This document shows positions 1-40,133 of a DNA stretch of 64,000 bases, piece by piece (within the stretch, counting starts at the first letter, position 1; every line of letters begins with the position of its first letter). The DNA lies in NCBI RefSeq assembly GCF_028640845.1, contig NC_080539.1:180495459-180559458 (forward strand). Reading direction: 5' to 3'. The notes beneath the pieces are model-generated. The model was not told the DNA's origin, searched no databases, and saw only the letters and a program-made list of their open reading frames with translations. Source of the stretch: Ahaetulla prasina (taxonomy: Eukaryota > Chordata > Lepidosauria > Squamata > Colubridae). The translations under genes and the position numbers were made by a program.

Positions 1-95
1 AAAATTCAATTATTGAATGGAGATTTGTTTGTTTGTTTAAAAAAAAGTATGGATATTTTGTTGCCTTCAACAAAGGTGGTCAATATGTTATATAG

Positions 96-347
96 CAGTG
101 ATGGTTAACCTTTTCGGCATGAGTGCCAAAACTGGAGAGAGTGCGTGCATGTGCGCACCAGAGCGCCGGAACCCAGAAGAGAGCAGCTGGCTAGAGAGCA
201 GCATGCATTGTGTGCATGCAAGCTGGACTAGTTGTCTGGTGTGCATGCGCACAATGGAACCCGGAAGAGCAGCTGGCAATGGCGTGCATCCCCACAGAGG
301 GCTCTACGTGCCACCTCTGGCACACATGCCATAGATTTGCCATCACA
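96..347 (+). mobile_element. hAT-like MITE (CAGTGATGG family A)
   Basis: It starts CAGTGATGGTTAACCTTTT and ends GCCATAGATTTGCCATCAC, the inverted counterpart of the same terminal motif. The interior is rich in GCATGC/TGCGCA. The same family recurs at 8105-8565, 26089-26416 and 30964-32275, two of which have exact 8-bp duplications. The duplication of this copy is imperfect. No coding capacity. Confidence 0.75.
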
Positions 348-357
348 GTAATTATAG

Positions 358-27727
<27,370 letters not shown>

Positions 27728-28340
27728 ACCTCCTATTTTGCTTTTACCGTGACTCCATTGTTTGTAACATTTTTCAGATGCAGCTGATAAATTATGATAC
27801 ATCTCTCCCATCAAAGTTAAGCACAAGCAAATGTGCTAGTAAATTTATATTGTATTTTAAGAAGATGCTTTGTACCACGTGGTCATGTACCTTTTCCTTT
27901 GGAAGAAAGAAGCAGAAATGAAATCCATATATCTTGATCTAACAAGCATAATTTGCATGCTGTAAAAATGCTATACAGGGTAAACATTCCAAACCCACTT
28001 TTTAATTCATCACACAATTATTTTGTTCAAGTTACTGTTTTCTTGTCCTTTTAGAATTTCACCTAAGATCAAAGAAAAGTATATATTTAAAACAGTCTTT
28101 GTGCCATTAATTACTGTGAATCTGGAATGTAAAGCAGTGTATTAAAGTGTATTTGTCTTTAACGACTTGAAATTCATTTGCAAATTAAAATTTAAAATTT
28201 AATTTTAAATTGAAACTAGGTAATAGCATTTATTATGATCATTCATATGTTCATATGATTATCATGGAGTTTATGTATTTCATGTTTCATTTTGTGGATA
28301 TTTTGTTGATCATAAAATAAAAACTACAAGTTCATGAAAC
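27728..28340 (+). other. CDC5L: CDC5L 3' UTR (inferred)
   Basis: Untranslated sequence after the TAA runs to the first canonical AATAAA at 28316-28321, which is followed by a GT-rich stretch (TGATGTGTATG near 28342). An ATTAAA variant lies at 28141-28146 and could serve an earlier site. An AT palindrome spans about 28181-28212. The 3' end is inferred, not seen. Confidence 0.6.
28316..28321 (+). promoter_or_regulatory. CDC5L: Polyadenylation signal AATAAA of CDC5L
   Basis: Canonical hexamer about 590 bases after the stop codon, with a GT-rich downstream element 20-30 bases later. It is the best candidate for the main poly(A) site. Confidence 0.6.
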
Positions 28341-30955
28341 TTGATGTGTATGACATGAGGGTTGACTGAGAATATCTGGTGAAGATTACCTCAGGTGTCA
28401 AACATGGAACTTGAAGTATATGTTCACATAGTCTTGGTAGATAAGACTGTCTCTCCCTTCCTGCCCCTCTCAGAATATCTAGAAATTGCTGTTGCTGATT
28501 ATGATCTCTAGCTGTTGTCAACTTTAGAGTCAAGTTGTCTGCAGCTAGGAAACTACTTGAAAACCTCCACAGCTTTAAGAAGGGCCCAAACTTGAGTTTT
28601 GTAGCCCCTCCTTCCCTGTCTGCTCCCACTGCCTTTGTGTCACCACCTCTTTCTCACCTGATCTCTTACCACCCCCTGTTGTTTGGTTCTTTCCCCTCCC
28701 CAGTCTCTTTCCAGTTTCTTCCATCTCTGTGCCTCCTATTTTCCACCATGCACTCCTTGTCATAAAGCTTGCAAAAGTCCACTCCAAAGGCTTAACAATA
28801 GCTGCTTCTAAAGCTAAGCCTTCTTGTGCGAGATAAATTGTAAATGAAAGGACATAGCATAAAAGTAGAATGATCCTCAATTTTCATTCATTCCAAAGGG
28901 ATTTAAGGCAGAAATTTCTGAATTAATTCTGCCAAAAAGCACTGGAGTTTCTAAATTCATGTTAAATTTCAGTACAGTTAGATTTAAGTGCCAGACATTT
29001 CTCTTTCCATTTTTTAAATTGAGAATAGCAAAGGAATAGAAATACAACCAAGAATAAAAGTGAAAAACATACTGATAGTTTTGGATCTTGAAGAGGAGTT
29101 CTCTTAATCTCTCAAATAATTCCTGTTAGTGGTTCAGCAAAGGAACTATTGGAATGAAAATGGTTTGGTTTGGTTTGATTTGAACATAGAGCACTTGTTT
29201 GTTGAGAGGAGATAATATGGAATATAGTAGTAATTTTGCATCCAACCAAGCTTGGGGTTTATAAGTGACTGAATATAGAAGTCATTGCAGAAACAACTAT
29301 TTCTGATGAATTTTTAGAACTGAAAATACATACAAAAATGAAAATATAAATATTTAATTCTCTGTAATTAGATATATTTACCATGTTCCCCAAAAAATAA
29401 GTCCCTGTCTTATCTTTTTGAACCCTGAAATAAGCGTTTGGCCTTATTGCCATGCACTCAAAAGCCCGATTGGATTTATTATCGGGATGTCTTATTTTGG
29501 GGAAAACAGGGTAAGTAAAGGCAATAAGCAAGTTCTCATCAAAATATCCCCTTCTAACTTTACAATTCTAGAAACCTTTCCATTTATAGATAGCTATTCC
29601 TTATTGGTATCTTTGTGGTAAATACTGTGAGACCATCTTCAATCATAAGTACATTGAATGTTATTCTCTGCACATTGTAGAATTTTTAAAGAAAACTTTC
29701 TTAGTTACTTAAGAAAACCATAATTTCACCTGAGTTAACTAGTGATTTTTTTTAAAAAAATGCATTACAGAAAGAAATTGAACTTTTCTGCAATAAAGCA
29801 ACATGAATTGAGGTAGGAAGAAAATGTAGTTTTTAGTACTCGAAATGCCATCTGCTCCAGTATTGTGTTTCCTGGTGCCAAATTCAGAGCGATCATAACT
29901 CAGTGTTCTCAGATTTCTCTTATTATATTGTGGGCAAATGTTCAGCTATCAGAGGAGGAACATAACAGTATTGAGTTAAACAGCCATTTGAATGCAGATT
30001 TATGAATTCTAAAATCTCACAATTCTAGAGAGCAAAATTGGAGAAGAAAAATTATATTGTTATTGTTAAATCTACAGATGAACTGAATTAGGCAGGCTAT
30101 AATAGATGCCAGCAGTCTCTTCAATTACATAGGGAACAATAGGTAGTTGATAGAAAATCACCTGCATCTGATTTGTCCAGACTTTGAACACAAGATGCTT
30201 CCATTCTTTTTTCTCTCCTAACCTTCATCAACCCTCTTGATTTTTAGTCTATAGCTTTACCAAACTTGAGCTCTGGGATCTATAAGTCAAGAATTTCAGT
30301 GTATGCAGTATGTTTATCGACAAGATTTCCTTCATTTGATCAGTGAGGTATCCAGGTTAGAACAAAGATAGTTGCATATTTAAATGAAAGTGTTTAAAAA
30401 GAGAGAAAGCATTTATTTAAATCCCATTACCATCACTAGCATTTACAACAACAAATACCTGCTAACTATTTGTTTCAGGCAAATGTCTCTTAGGAGCCTA
30501 CAGAATATTTCTTCTGCACTACATGTTTATCTTTAATCCTTCCTCCTTGCATCCATTTGATACAAATGTAAAAGTGCCTTTGCCTTTTTATTTTTTTCAT
30601 AACATTTAATATAAGCCATAGTAATATTTCTTAAGTTAACTTGTAAGCAACAGCTGTGGACTCATCTTCACAACCCACTAGCAAAGGCATAAAGATTCCT
30701 CGCTAATCATTTTTAAAGGATTTATCCTCACTACATCTGCAGCCCAACAGATACATCTTCCACACTATTGACACCAATCTTCTTGTTGAAGATGTTTATG
30801 GCATCTCCTAGTTAATAGATTCAGCGATGCATTGCAGGGTTGATATCACATGTCTCTTCACCTCTGGTCCTGGGCACTGGCAGTAGTGTGGGGGCAGAAG
30901 GTGTAAGGTAAAAGGGGAAGGAGCTCTGCCATTGTGCATCACAATTATGCCAATG
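28341..30955. other. Intergenic sequence downstream of CDC5L
   Basis: Apart from the MITE at 29381-29511 I see no exon, RNA gene or element with definable ends. Confidence 0.45.
29381..29511. mobile_element. Short MITE with TA duplication
   Basis: 131 bp from CCATGTTCCCCAAAAAATAAG to CTTATTTTGGGGAAAACAGG between TA dinucleotides. The termini are inverted repeats with a few mismatches. Probably mariner-related; no coding capacity. Confidence 0.8.
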
Positions 30956-30963
30956 TGCTAGTT

Positions 30964-32275
30964 CAGTGTTGTTCACCAAGTGCCAAAACAGGAGCATGTG
31001 TGTGTGTGCCAAAAACCAAAAGAGCAGCCACCTGGCATGCATGTGCACGCTGGGAAGAGGATCTTCCAGTTTCTGGTGCACAGATGCACGCTGGCTACCT
31101 GGTCTTCCAGTTTCTGGCATGCATACATGTGTGTGTAGCTGGACAGTGCGCATGTGCGTGCCAAAAAGTGGAAGTGTGTCAATGAAGTGACCCTCCAGCC
31201 TGCCACTGAGAACAAGTCAGTGCAGCCCCCCCCCCGACCTCCTCCTACTTCTGCCAAGGGAGCCTGACTGCTTCCTGGCCAGACCACCTCTTACCCTGGC
31301 GCCAGACAGATGTTCCTCCTGCGTGGCCTCAGCCCCTGTACAGCCCTGCTGCCCCAGAAGAACAGCAGCGGCAGCCGCAGGGCTAGGGGCAGGAGCGACC
31401 AACTGGCCCCCGCAGCCGCTCCCCTGCCGGTGAGCCAGGCTCTCAGTGGCTTCTCCACGCATGAGGAGCTGCGGTCTCCGGCCCTCCTGGGGCAGCTCAT
31501 TTCCCCGACTGCAGGTCCTCCTCCAGCATCCCAGCCGGAAGCGGCAGCACAAGAACTGCCGCTGCCCTCTCGTCCCTCACTCCCGCCAGCAGCAGGAGCA
31601 GCAGGAGCAAGGGGCGAAGGGGCAGTGGTGATTCTTGAGCTGCCAAATCTGGATGGGATGCTGGAGGAGCTGCTGCCAGTGAGGTGAGCTGCCCCAGGAG
31701 GGCCGGAGGACAATGCAGCTCCTCATGCATGGAGATGCCACCAAGGGCCTGGCTCACCGGCAGGGGAAGTGGCTGTGGGGGCCAGCCGGTCACTCCTACC
31801 CCTCACCCTGTGGATGCCACTGCTGCTGCTGCTCTTCTGGGGTGCCCGAGCCAGCCTGATACTCCAGACCACAGATGCAAGTCTGTGCCGTGGGCTGGGG
31901 CTGTGCAAGAATCCCACTCAGGCGGGGAGAGAGAGAAGCCAACAGCTCTGGCCAACAGCTCTGCTCCCCTAGGAAGCGACCAACTCTATGCATCTGAATG
32001 ATCTGAAGACCGGCCAGCTGGTCTTTGCGCAGGCATGCATGCCAGAAACCGGAAGACCAGGTGGCCAGCGCTCATGCACACGCCGGAAACCAGAAGATCA
32101 TCTTGTGCATGCACATTGGGCAGCTGCTCTTCTGGTTTCTGGCGCTCCCACATGCATGAAGACCAGCTGGTTGGTGCACCAGAACCCGGAACAGCAACGG
32201 GCAACATCTCATGCACCTGGAGAAATGGCTCTGCATGCCACTTCTAGCAAGTGTGCCGTAGGTTTGCCATCACGA
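30964..32275 (+). mobile_element. 1.3-kb fold-back hAT-like element
   Basis: 1,312 bp flanked by the exact 8-bp duplication TGCTAGTT (30956-30963, 32276-32283). The ends CAGTGTTGTTCACC and TAGGTTTGCCATCACGA are of family A. Unlike the short copies it contains a GC-rich internal inverted repeat: about 31347-31545 pairs with about 31649-31850 (GAGCTGCCCCAGGAGGGCCGG against its complement), around a roughly 100-base spacer. Outer GCATGC-rich parts also mirror each other. Long GC-rich reading frames occur on both strands because of this symmetry and look incidental. No transposase. Confidence 0.9.
31347..31850. repeat. Internal inverted repeat (about 200-base arms)
   Basis: Left arm about 31347-31545, right arm about 31649-31850. 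The match is clear by eye but with substitutions and small gaps, for example GTGAGCCAGGCTCTCAGTGG against the complement of CCAAGGGCCTGGCTCAC. It would form a long GC-rich cruciform or RNA hairpin. Confidence 0.8.
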
Positions 32276-32369
32276 TGCTAGTTCCTCTTAGAACTTATAA
32301 ACAAGGATGTAGTGCTCTACAAAACATGTCTTTAAAAGCCCCTGAAATATCTAACAGTGGGGTGGGTGG

Positions 32370-35005
32370 GGTAGTTGGAGATAATTGAAACCCCTAGACT
32401 GTTGGTCATGGGGGATTTCAATTTGCCATCAGCCGGCGTAGCATCCTCGGCAGCTCAGGAGTTCATGGCTTCCATGATGGCCATGGACCTGATTCAATTA
32501 ATTGACGACCCTACCCACGTCGGGGGAGGCACCCTAGACTTGATTTTTATCTCTGGCCAGTGGTCCAATGATCTGGTTTTAAATGATTTAGTTGTCGAAC
32601 CTTTGTCATGGTCAGATCATTTTCTCCTTCGTCTAGACTTTCTGACCGCTACCCACCACCGCAGGGAGACGGAACCAATGCGCTGGTTCCGTCCCAGGCG
32701 CCTGATGGACCCGGAGAGGTTCCTGACAGAGCTTGGGCCGTTTCCCGAGCACCTGGCCCACGACATGACTGAAGAACTAGTTGCGGCCTGGGAACAGGCC
32801 GCGGCTGGAGCTTTGGACCGTATCATGCCTTTGCGGCCTCTGACCCGGCGTCGGTCTCAACCAGCTCCTTGGTTCTCCGAGGAGCTGAGGGAGATGAAGC
32901 GCCGGAGAAGACGCCTAGAGAGTGTCTGGAGATCCAGCCGTTCTGAGGCTGACCGGACACTAGTTAGGTCCTATAGTAGGACCTACCTAGTGGCACTGAG
33001 GGATGCGAAGCATTCCTACGTTTCCTCCCTCATTGCATCGGCAGATAACCGCCAGGCTGCCCTGTTTCGGGTGACCCGCTCTCTCCTTCAACAGGAGGGG
33101 CGGGAGGAACCCCTACAAGGGTGTGCCGAGGAGTTTAACGGTTATCTATATGACAAAATCGTTCAGCTTCGGGACGGATTGGATCAAAAATGGGTAGATC
33201 CAGGCGAGGGTTCCGAGACCTGTCTTGTTGAGGTGGTTTGGGATGACTTTGATCCTGTGACTCCCGAGGACATGGACAGGTTGCTGGGTAGGCTGAACGC
33301 CACCACATGTTTACTGGATCCGTGCCCCTCCTGGTTAGTACTGGCTACTCAGGAGGTGACACGAGGCTGGCTCCAGGGGATTACAAATGCTTCTTTGCGG
33401 GAGGGGGTCTTTCCCGCTGCCTTGAAAGAGGCGGTGGTGAGACCCCTCCTCAAGAAGCCTTCCCTGGACCCAGCTGTTTTAGGGAATTACCGGCCAGTCT
33501 CCAATCTTCGCTTCACGGCAAAGGTTGTAGAGAGTGTGATGGCATGTCAGCTACCCCAGCACCTGGATGAAGCTGTCTATCTAGACCCGTTCCAGTCCAG
33601 CTTTCGGCCCGGATACAGTATGGAGACAGCTTTGGTCGCACTGGTGGATGATCTCTGGAGGGATAAGGGTTTACTTCTCTGCCCTGGTCCTATTAGACCT
33701 CTCAGCAGCTTTTGATACCATCGACCATGGTATCCTGCTGCGCCGGTTGGAAGGGTTGGGAATGGGAGGCACCGTTTATCGGTGGTTCTCCTCCTACCTC
33801 TCTGACCGGACGCAGACGGTGTTGACAGGGGGGCAGAGATCGACACCAAGGTGCCTCATGTGTGGGGTGCCGCAGGGGTCGATTCTCTCACCCCTCCTGT
33901 TCAACATCTATATGAAGCCGCTGGGTGAGATCATCAGTGGCTTTGGGGTGAGATACCAACTGTACGCTGATGACAGCTGTACTTTTCCACCCCGGTCCAC
34001 CCCAGTGAAGCTGTCGAAGTGCTGTCCCGGTGTTTGGAAGCCATACGAGTCTGGATGGGGAGGAACAGGCTCAAACTTAATCCCTCCAAGACAGAGTGGC
34101 TGTGGATGCCAGCACCTCGGTACAGTCAGCTGCAGATGCGGCTGTCTGTCGGGGGTGAGTCATTGGCCCCGATGGAGAAGGTACGCAACTTGGGCGTGCT
34201 CCTGGATGGTCGGTTGTCCTTTGAAGATCATTTGGCGACCGTCTCCAGGAGAGCTTTTTATCAGGTTCGCCTGATCCGCCAGTTGCGTCCCTTCCTGGAC
34301 CGGGATGCCTTATGCACAGTCACTCATGCTCTCATTACCTCTCGCCTGGACTACTGCAATGCTCTCTACATGGGGCTCCCCTTGAAGAGCACCCGGAGAC
34401 TTCAGCTAGTTCAGAACGCAGCTGCGCGGGTTTTTGAGGGAGCGGTTCGGAGCTCCCACATAACACCTATCCTGCGCAGACTGCACTGGCTACCTGTTGT
34501 TTTCCGGGTGCGCTTCAAGGTATTGGTTACCACCTTTAAAGCGCTCCATGGCTTAGGACCGGGATATCTATGGGACCGTCTACTGCCGGCCTCTATCTCC
34601 CATCGTCCGGTGCGTTCCCACAGAGAGGGACTCCTCAGGGTGCCGTCAGCCAAACAGTGTCTGGCGGCCCCCAGGGGGAGGGCCTTCTCTGTGGGAGCTC
34701 CGACCCTGTGGAACGAACTTCCCCTCGGACTTCGACAACTACCTGACCTTAGGACCTTTCGCCACGAACTTAAAACTTATTTATTTCGTATGGCTGGACT
34801 AGCTTGATTTTTACCTTTAAATTTTAATTGAATTTGATGGGTTTTTAAAGTTTTGTAATTTTATGGGGGTGTATGTTATTTTAATATTTGGGCAAATTTA
34901 AATCAGTTTTTTAAGGGATGTTTTAACTATTGTGTATATCTGTATTTTATCTGCCTGTTCACCGCCCTGAGTCCTTCGGGAGAAGGGCGGTATACAAATT
35001 AAAAT
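32370..35005 (+). mobile_element. L2 LINE, 5'-truncated, with EN and RT remnants
   Basis: About 2.6 kb. Starts within the endonuclease domain (LLVMGDFNLP), passes through reverse transcriptase and the C-terminal [10 protein letters not shown] / LHWLPV region. It ends with the 3' hairpin ACCGCCCT...AGGGCGGT (34961-34991) and a TATTCAT-type tail. CGVPQGSIL...[11 protein letters not shown] and YADD are characteristic of the L2 clade. Two frame breaks inactivate it. No clear duplication. Confidence 0.9.
32375..34807 (+). pseudogene. L2 endonuclease-reverse transcriptase, frameshifted
   Basis: Three consecutive reading frames cover one protein: 32375 to about 33660 (endonuclease GDFN and WSDH motifs, then RT motifs NYRPVSNL and DPFQSSFRPG), about 33660 to 33975 ([30 protein letters not shown]), and 34019-34807 ([32 protein letters not shown], to the stop after RMAGLA). 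Compared with the minus copy at 53249-54385, bases are missing near 33660 and four are missing directly after the YADD codons at 33963-33974. L2 proteins nick DNA and reverse-transcribe their own RNA at the target. Confidence 0.88.
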
Positions 35006-35160
35006 ATTCATATTCATACCCAAGTAGCCCTCCTCCAAACCCTCTTTTTTACTAGGAACCCCAAATCAACTTATGGCTTAGGTGCTGGGCTCACAGCTAA
35101 TCCTATGAGTAATAGAGCCAGGTATCCCATTCCACCTAGGAGACCAACTGCAGAGCCTGA

Positions 35161-35162
35161 TT

Positions 35163-35226
<64 letters not shown>
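35161..35226. repeat. (TTTA)n microsatellite
   Basis: About 16 almost perfect TTTA units, 150 bases downstream of the L2 3' end. Confidence 0.92.
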
Positions 35227-38200
35227 TTTCTATAAATTAAATTTAAGGAATAAATCTTGCCTTAACAGAGAGTTCCATCCCAGCTTCCAGTTAGATGGGA
35301 TGGCAAAGTAGCTAGTCCAATGGGATGGGTGAGTGCTGGTGTCTTTACAGTCCTTTCAATCATCTAAAGCTCAGCAGCTGAAGTTGTGAGGTGAAGTTCC
35401 TTCCCACTTCAATTCAAAACAGGCACCTTCCTGTCAGCAGCTTCTTTTAGGGTACTTTTAAATGATGGGTTTAGCTTTACCACTATTTCTGAAAGGCTCC
35501 TTTTGAAACCATCTGTACTGCAAGACAAGCCATCTTGCAAAACCCACCCTCTCTCCTGCCCCACTCTACACAAAGGAAAGTGATTGGTTGATGTGATTGC
35601 CTCCATCTAACGACATTTAGTGGAAAGGCAAACAAAGCCAGACAAATCAACCAGTGGCTTTTCTCAACTTTTCCCACATTAAATCTCTGAGAGGCAGCAC
35701 CATTCCCTTGCTTCCAGCAGCTGCATTGGGCTTAGCAAAAAAAGGTGGGAAAATTTATATTGGCATTTGTTTTTGTCAAGTCAAGAACAGGAACAAACAT
35801 ACATGTGTCTGATTCCCAAATGTACCCATATCTGATTACCTTCAGCCAGATCTTCAGACATTAGTATATTACCACTGGGCTCATTTTTATTCTGTTTTTG
35901 GGAATTGATATTTACTGCCCTGGCTTTTCTTGCTGTGTACCAGGGAGTGGCTTGCCAAATGGGTCAGTGTACAAATCCTGTACTATAAGCAACAAATGAA
36001 CGAATAAATAAGAACAAGGAGGACCCTTGAAACTTGCACAAGGAAGCTCCATTGTCAGAAGAATGGGTGATCAATCCAACCTCAAGGTAATTTTGGGGGA
36101 AAATATGACACAGATCAGTCTGCCTCATTCTTATATTTAGGAGCCACTAAATCTCTCTATAGTTAAGATGTAACTGCATTGCCTAAACAATTTGTGGATA
36201 ATCAGGTTCCCACATCCTATTTGACTCACTATATTTTCACGGTAAAACAATATTTCAGTATATTTATTTAACAACATATGCTGTCCACTATTAAAGGAAA
36301 TCCTATTTACATAAAGGAAAGGCATAAAACCTAAATACAAACTAACAACCAACAGGATTAAAAGAATTAAAGTTTAAAAGTTATAAATCCTGAGGAAATA
36401 AAATTATCTTCAACTTAAGAAAAATGTGCGCTTTCAATATAGAGAACTGTCTGCTTCTTAAAGCACAGAGAAGATGCACAACGCAGTTATTAAGAACGTG
36501 ATTGATCTCTCTATGACTATACAGCTAAAGGGCATCCCATCAATATCCTTTTCCTGGCTTCATCATATGGAGTTGTTTAGCATCACTAAAACACCCTATT
36601 ATTTAGAGTGTTTATAGTACATACAAAATATTTAGACAGAGTGGTTTCTGTTAATTATTAAAACAATAAGCAAGATACATTAACAAAATTATACAATGAA
36701 ACAAAAGATATACAGCTATAGATGTCAACAGCTGGAAAGGGATTGGAGACTGTCACAAGGTGTTTGAAAGCCAAAAGTCTATTTAGGTACTTCTGTGTCT
36801 TTTCCATTTGGATTCAATCAGATTGGATTTATATTCACAGAGAAACTATTGCTCCTGGCAGAGCATAATAACAACATGTGGGATTCCACAGTCATTGACT
36901 ATTTCTTTTCTCTCACATGAATTCATTTTAAAAGGCAGTCTCTTACAGTACAAACACAACTTCTCAAAAGAAATTCTGCAGCTAAACTAAGCCTTTAAAA
37001 TATTTACAATATATACAAGATGGAAATGAATATTTATTTATTTAGGTTTACTATTTCAAACCTTATAATGACAAAGATGTGGTGACACTGCAGTAGCTAT
37101 CACATCTGGAATTTTGTCCTTGTCGGCTCTAAGTTGGACCTCGGTTTGAGTTAACCATCACAAAACCAAGCTCTTAGCAAATTCTGCTTCTGATCCCACA
37201 AGACTTTACATGGCTGGAACTTTTCCCATTTTGTCCTCTTCCTCTTTACCTGAGCAATTTTTAAACAGGTAAAAAGGGTTAAAACATAGGATCATGCACT
37301 TAATGGAAGAATTTGTTTGATTAGATCTATAGGCTGAGGAGGGCTACAGACAAAACCAGGGAGTTGCTGTTACCAATTACATGTAATAACTAAGGAGTCA
37401 GTATAAGAACTTTTAATATTGAATAAATGCATCAAAAATTGGCAATGGATCAGTTAGTAAAAGTAGTATCATATATACCCAGTGCTGGTTGCACAAGACA
37501 AACAAGATAAACAAAGAGGAGCTGGAAAACATACTATATTTCTTAAACTATCTTCTCCTCTGCATAGTGGCTATGCAGGGTGGATGCTGATCTGGATGTC
37601 TCTAGAAATCTGGCAAGTGGTTTTGCACACCTGTTTTCAAGGTGGGAAATTTGAGATCTAAATAGGGTTTGAGCAGGTCAGAGTTGTGGGGGGACATAAA
37701 GAAGTAGTAAAATAAAATCATAAACACTCAGGAGAGGAAGACAAATATGTTTCTTAAGTTATCCCAGAGGAGAATGGAGAGGTAGGATAGTGTAATGGGG
37801 CTGGGAGACCAAGGTTTGAGCCTACACTTAGTCATGAACACTCATTGCTGATATGACCTGTAGTCCATTATTCTATATTTTGACCAAGTGGCCATATTTA
37901 TTAATATTTCTTTTTGACATTCAGTACAGTTTAGATGACTATAGTTTATTGTGAATGTTGTAATAGCATGGAAGGGAGCCTCCCCATGGTACTCCTTCAC
38001 CGTTGGCCTAAGCATTGGAAAACTGAGGTGTATAAATATGGATACAGTTTCACAAGGGATCATGGGATACACATCAAGAGCTCATCTGGACATTTTTCTA
38101 CATTTCAGGAATATAATTCAGCTGAAACCTTTCATGTGCTTTTTCCTTTTACACAGTTCTGAAATTGTGGTTTTATGTCTAGATTTGACCTTCTTCTCCT

Positions 38201-38826
38201 TCAAAAGTGCATATGTCAGATAGTTGATATTCTGATATTAGGGCCTCAAAAGCAAATGCTTTAATAACACACATAATTGAGACTTTTTTCAAATCCAGTA
38301 TTTTAAAATATTTCATCCATTTATTCATATTATAACAATAATCTTTAGAGAAAACAAAATCTAAAAATTTTCAAATGCAGGATGGTCTTAATGATGAAAT
38401 GGTCAATATAATTCCCACAGTAATCTGGCTTGGCTGAATTGTAGCCATTATGCAGCAGAGAAAATTTAAGAAGGAAATATGTTTGCCAGCTCCTCCTTGG
38501 TTATCTTTTCGGTCTTATGAGTACAATCAGCATTGGGTACATTGGCATTACTTCTATACCTGACCTGTTGCCAATATTTGGTCCATTTATTCTTTATTAA
38601 ATGTTCTTGTTTTAAAAAGAGCCTTAGGCTTTTTTTTAAAAAAAAGAGCAAGTACTTTTGAATGGTTATTACAAAGAAAGAACTGCCCATGTAGTATTGT
38701 AGATTGCCTCAATACACTCTTATGTCAATTATTTACTGAATGAGAATGCAGACACAGCTATGGCACTATTTTTGAATGTTTTTTTAAAGGAAGCACTATC
38801 TCAAAAGAATATGCATGGGACAGCAG
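35227..38826. other. Intergenic sequence, few recognisable features
   Basis: AT-rich, no exon recognised. About 37785-37860 (GTGTAATGGGGCTGGGAGACC...GTTTGAGCC) resembles a worn tRNA-SINE head, but too weakly to annotate separately. Confidence 0.4.
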
Positions 38827-38834
38827 GATGGGAG

Positions 38835-38998
38835 CAGTGGTGGGTTCCACTTACCCTTGCTACCGGTTCGCAACTGTGATCACCTTCTGAGCATGCGCAG
38901 ACCATCCGTGATGATGTCCAGGAGGGCGGGAGGAGCCTCCCACCGCTGCCGCTGCCAGTTCACGGGAACCAGGGCGAACCGGTAGAAACCCACCACTG
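38835..38998. mobile_element. hAT-like MITE (CAGTGGTGGG family), 8-bp duplication
   Basis: 164 bp from CAGTGGTGGGTTCCACTTACC to GGTAGAAACCCACCACTG. An exact duplication GATGGGAG flanks it (38827-38834, 38999-39006). ACCGGTTCG/CGAACCGGT occurs near both ends. Confidence 0.92.
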
Positions 38999-39006
38999 GA
39001 TGGGAG

Positions 39007-39900
39007 ATAATTTGTTTTAAGGCTTCTATGTCTAAACCACCAAGTTGTTTTGTCGTATACCATCTAGTTGTGCATATAAATCAAGTTATACAAATTAAAG
39101 ACATAAAGTAAACAAGACACTGTGTTGCATTCATTATCTGTATTGTTCCAGAATATAGCTATTGAAAGCTAAACTTGATAGTACACAGTCCAAATCCAAC
39201 TGTGCTGAATTCATGTAAGGGATGGTGATCTAAGGTGTAGCTTGAGCTAGTTCGGATTGATTCTTAATTTTACTGGTGGACAGAGAGTTGCGGCAAAGCC
39301 TCTGGGGAGGTGGGTAGAGAAACCTATGCAGTGGAAGAGTTCAGTCTTTATTCCCACCCATGCCTTTTATGGGGGTGGAGGTGGGGAGAGCAAGTGCAAG
39401 CTTTAAAGTTGTGAGGGAGTTACTTTAAAGTCACACAAGAGACACTTTTAAGGAATGAAACCTACAGGAATGAAATAACTTAGACTGTATCTCCTTTTAT
39501 TGCAAAGAAATTAGTGACTTACAAGACTATTCTTAAGGTTTCATTATAGTTTTTTGTTTTAAAAATAAACATTTTTAATATACAAAATGCCAATTATGTA
39601 AAGCTATAGATACAATAGTCCCAAAAGCTGTCATTTTGATTGATGGTCCGAATTTCCTCTTCATCACAGCCATGTTAATGGCTGTATTGGCTCCTTAGGG
39701 TTTTTTTTTAAAGTAGCTCTACAAATAATGAAAATAGTAGAAAACATGCCCAGATAAAAGCTTTTGTCAGCAGAAGCAGTAAAAAAAACATGAATGAATG
39801 GAAAATAGCCAGCAAATACAGCCATCAGAACCTGATACTTCTAGTTTGAATTGTCTTTCTGGTTTTAAACAGTCTACTACTTTTTGGAAACCCTCTAAGG
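39007..39900. other. Intergenic sequence, nothing recognised
   Basis: No exon, RNA gene or element with definable ends. Confidence 0.4.
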
Positions 39901-40133
39901 AATAGCACTTAGACTTATATATTGCTTCACAATGCTTTTACAGCCCTCTCTAAGCAGTTTACAGAGTCAGCATATTGTCCCCAACAATGTGGATCCTCAT
40001 TTTACCGACCTCGGAAGGATGGAAGGCTGAGTCAACCTTGAGCCTGGTGAGATTAGATCTGTCAAATTGCAGGCATCCAGCTATCAGCAGAGGTATCCTC
40101 TAACTGTACTCTAACCACTACGCCACTACAGCT
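39901..40133 (-). mobile_element. Sauria SINE
   Basis: On the minus strand: tRNA-like head, GGTTGACTCAGCCTTCCATCC, AAAATGAGGATCCACATTG, then the AAGTGCTATT 3' end. Same family and orientation as the copy at 24127. Confidence 0.88.

Noticed and set aside
28535..28880. Reading frames just after the CDC5L poly(A) signal
   Set aside because: Low-complexity Pro/Ser/Leu-rich frames on both strands with no splice or domain support.
31217..32001. Several 100-140 aa GC-rich frames on both strands
   Set aside because: They arise from the GC-rich inverted repeat of the fold-back hAT element. Both strands are equally open and no domain is recognisable.
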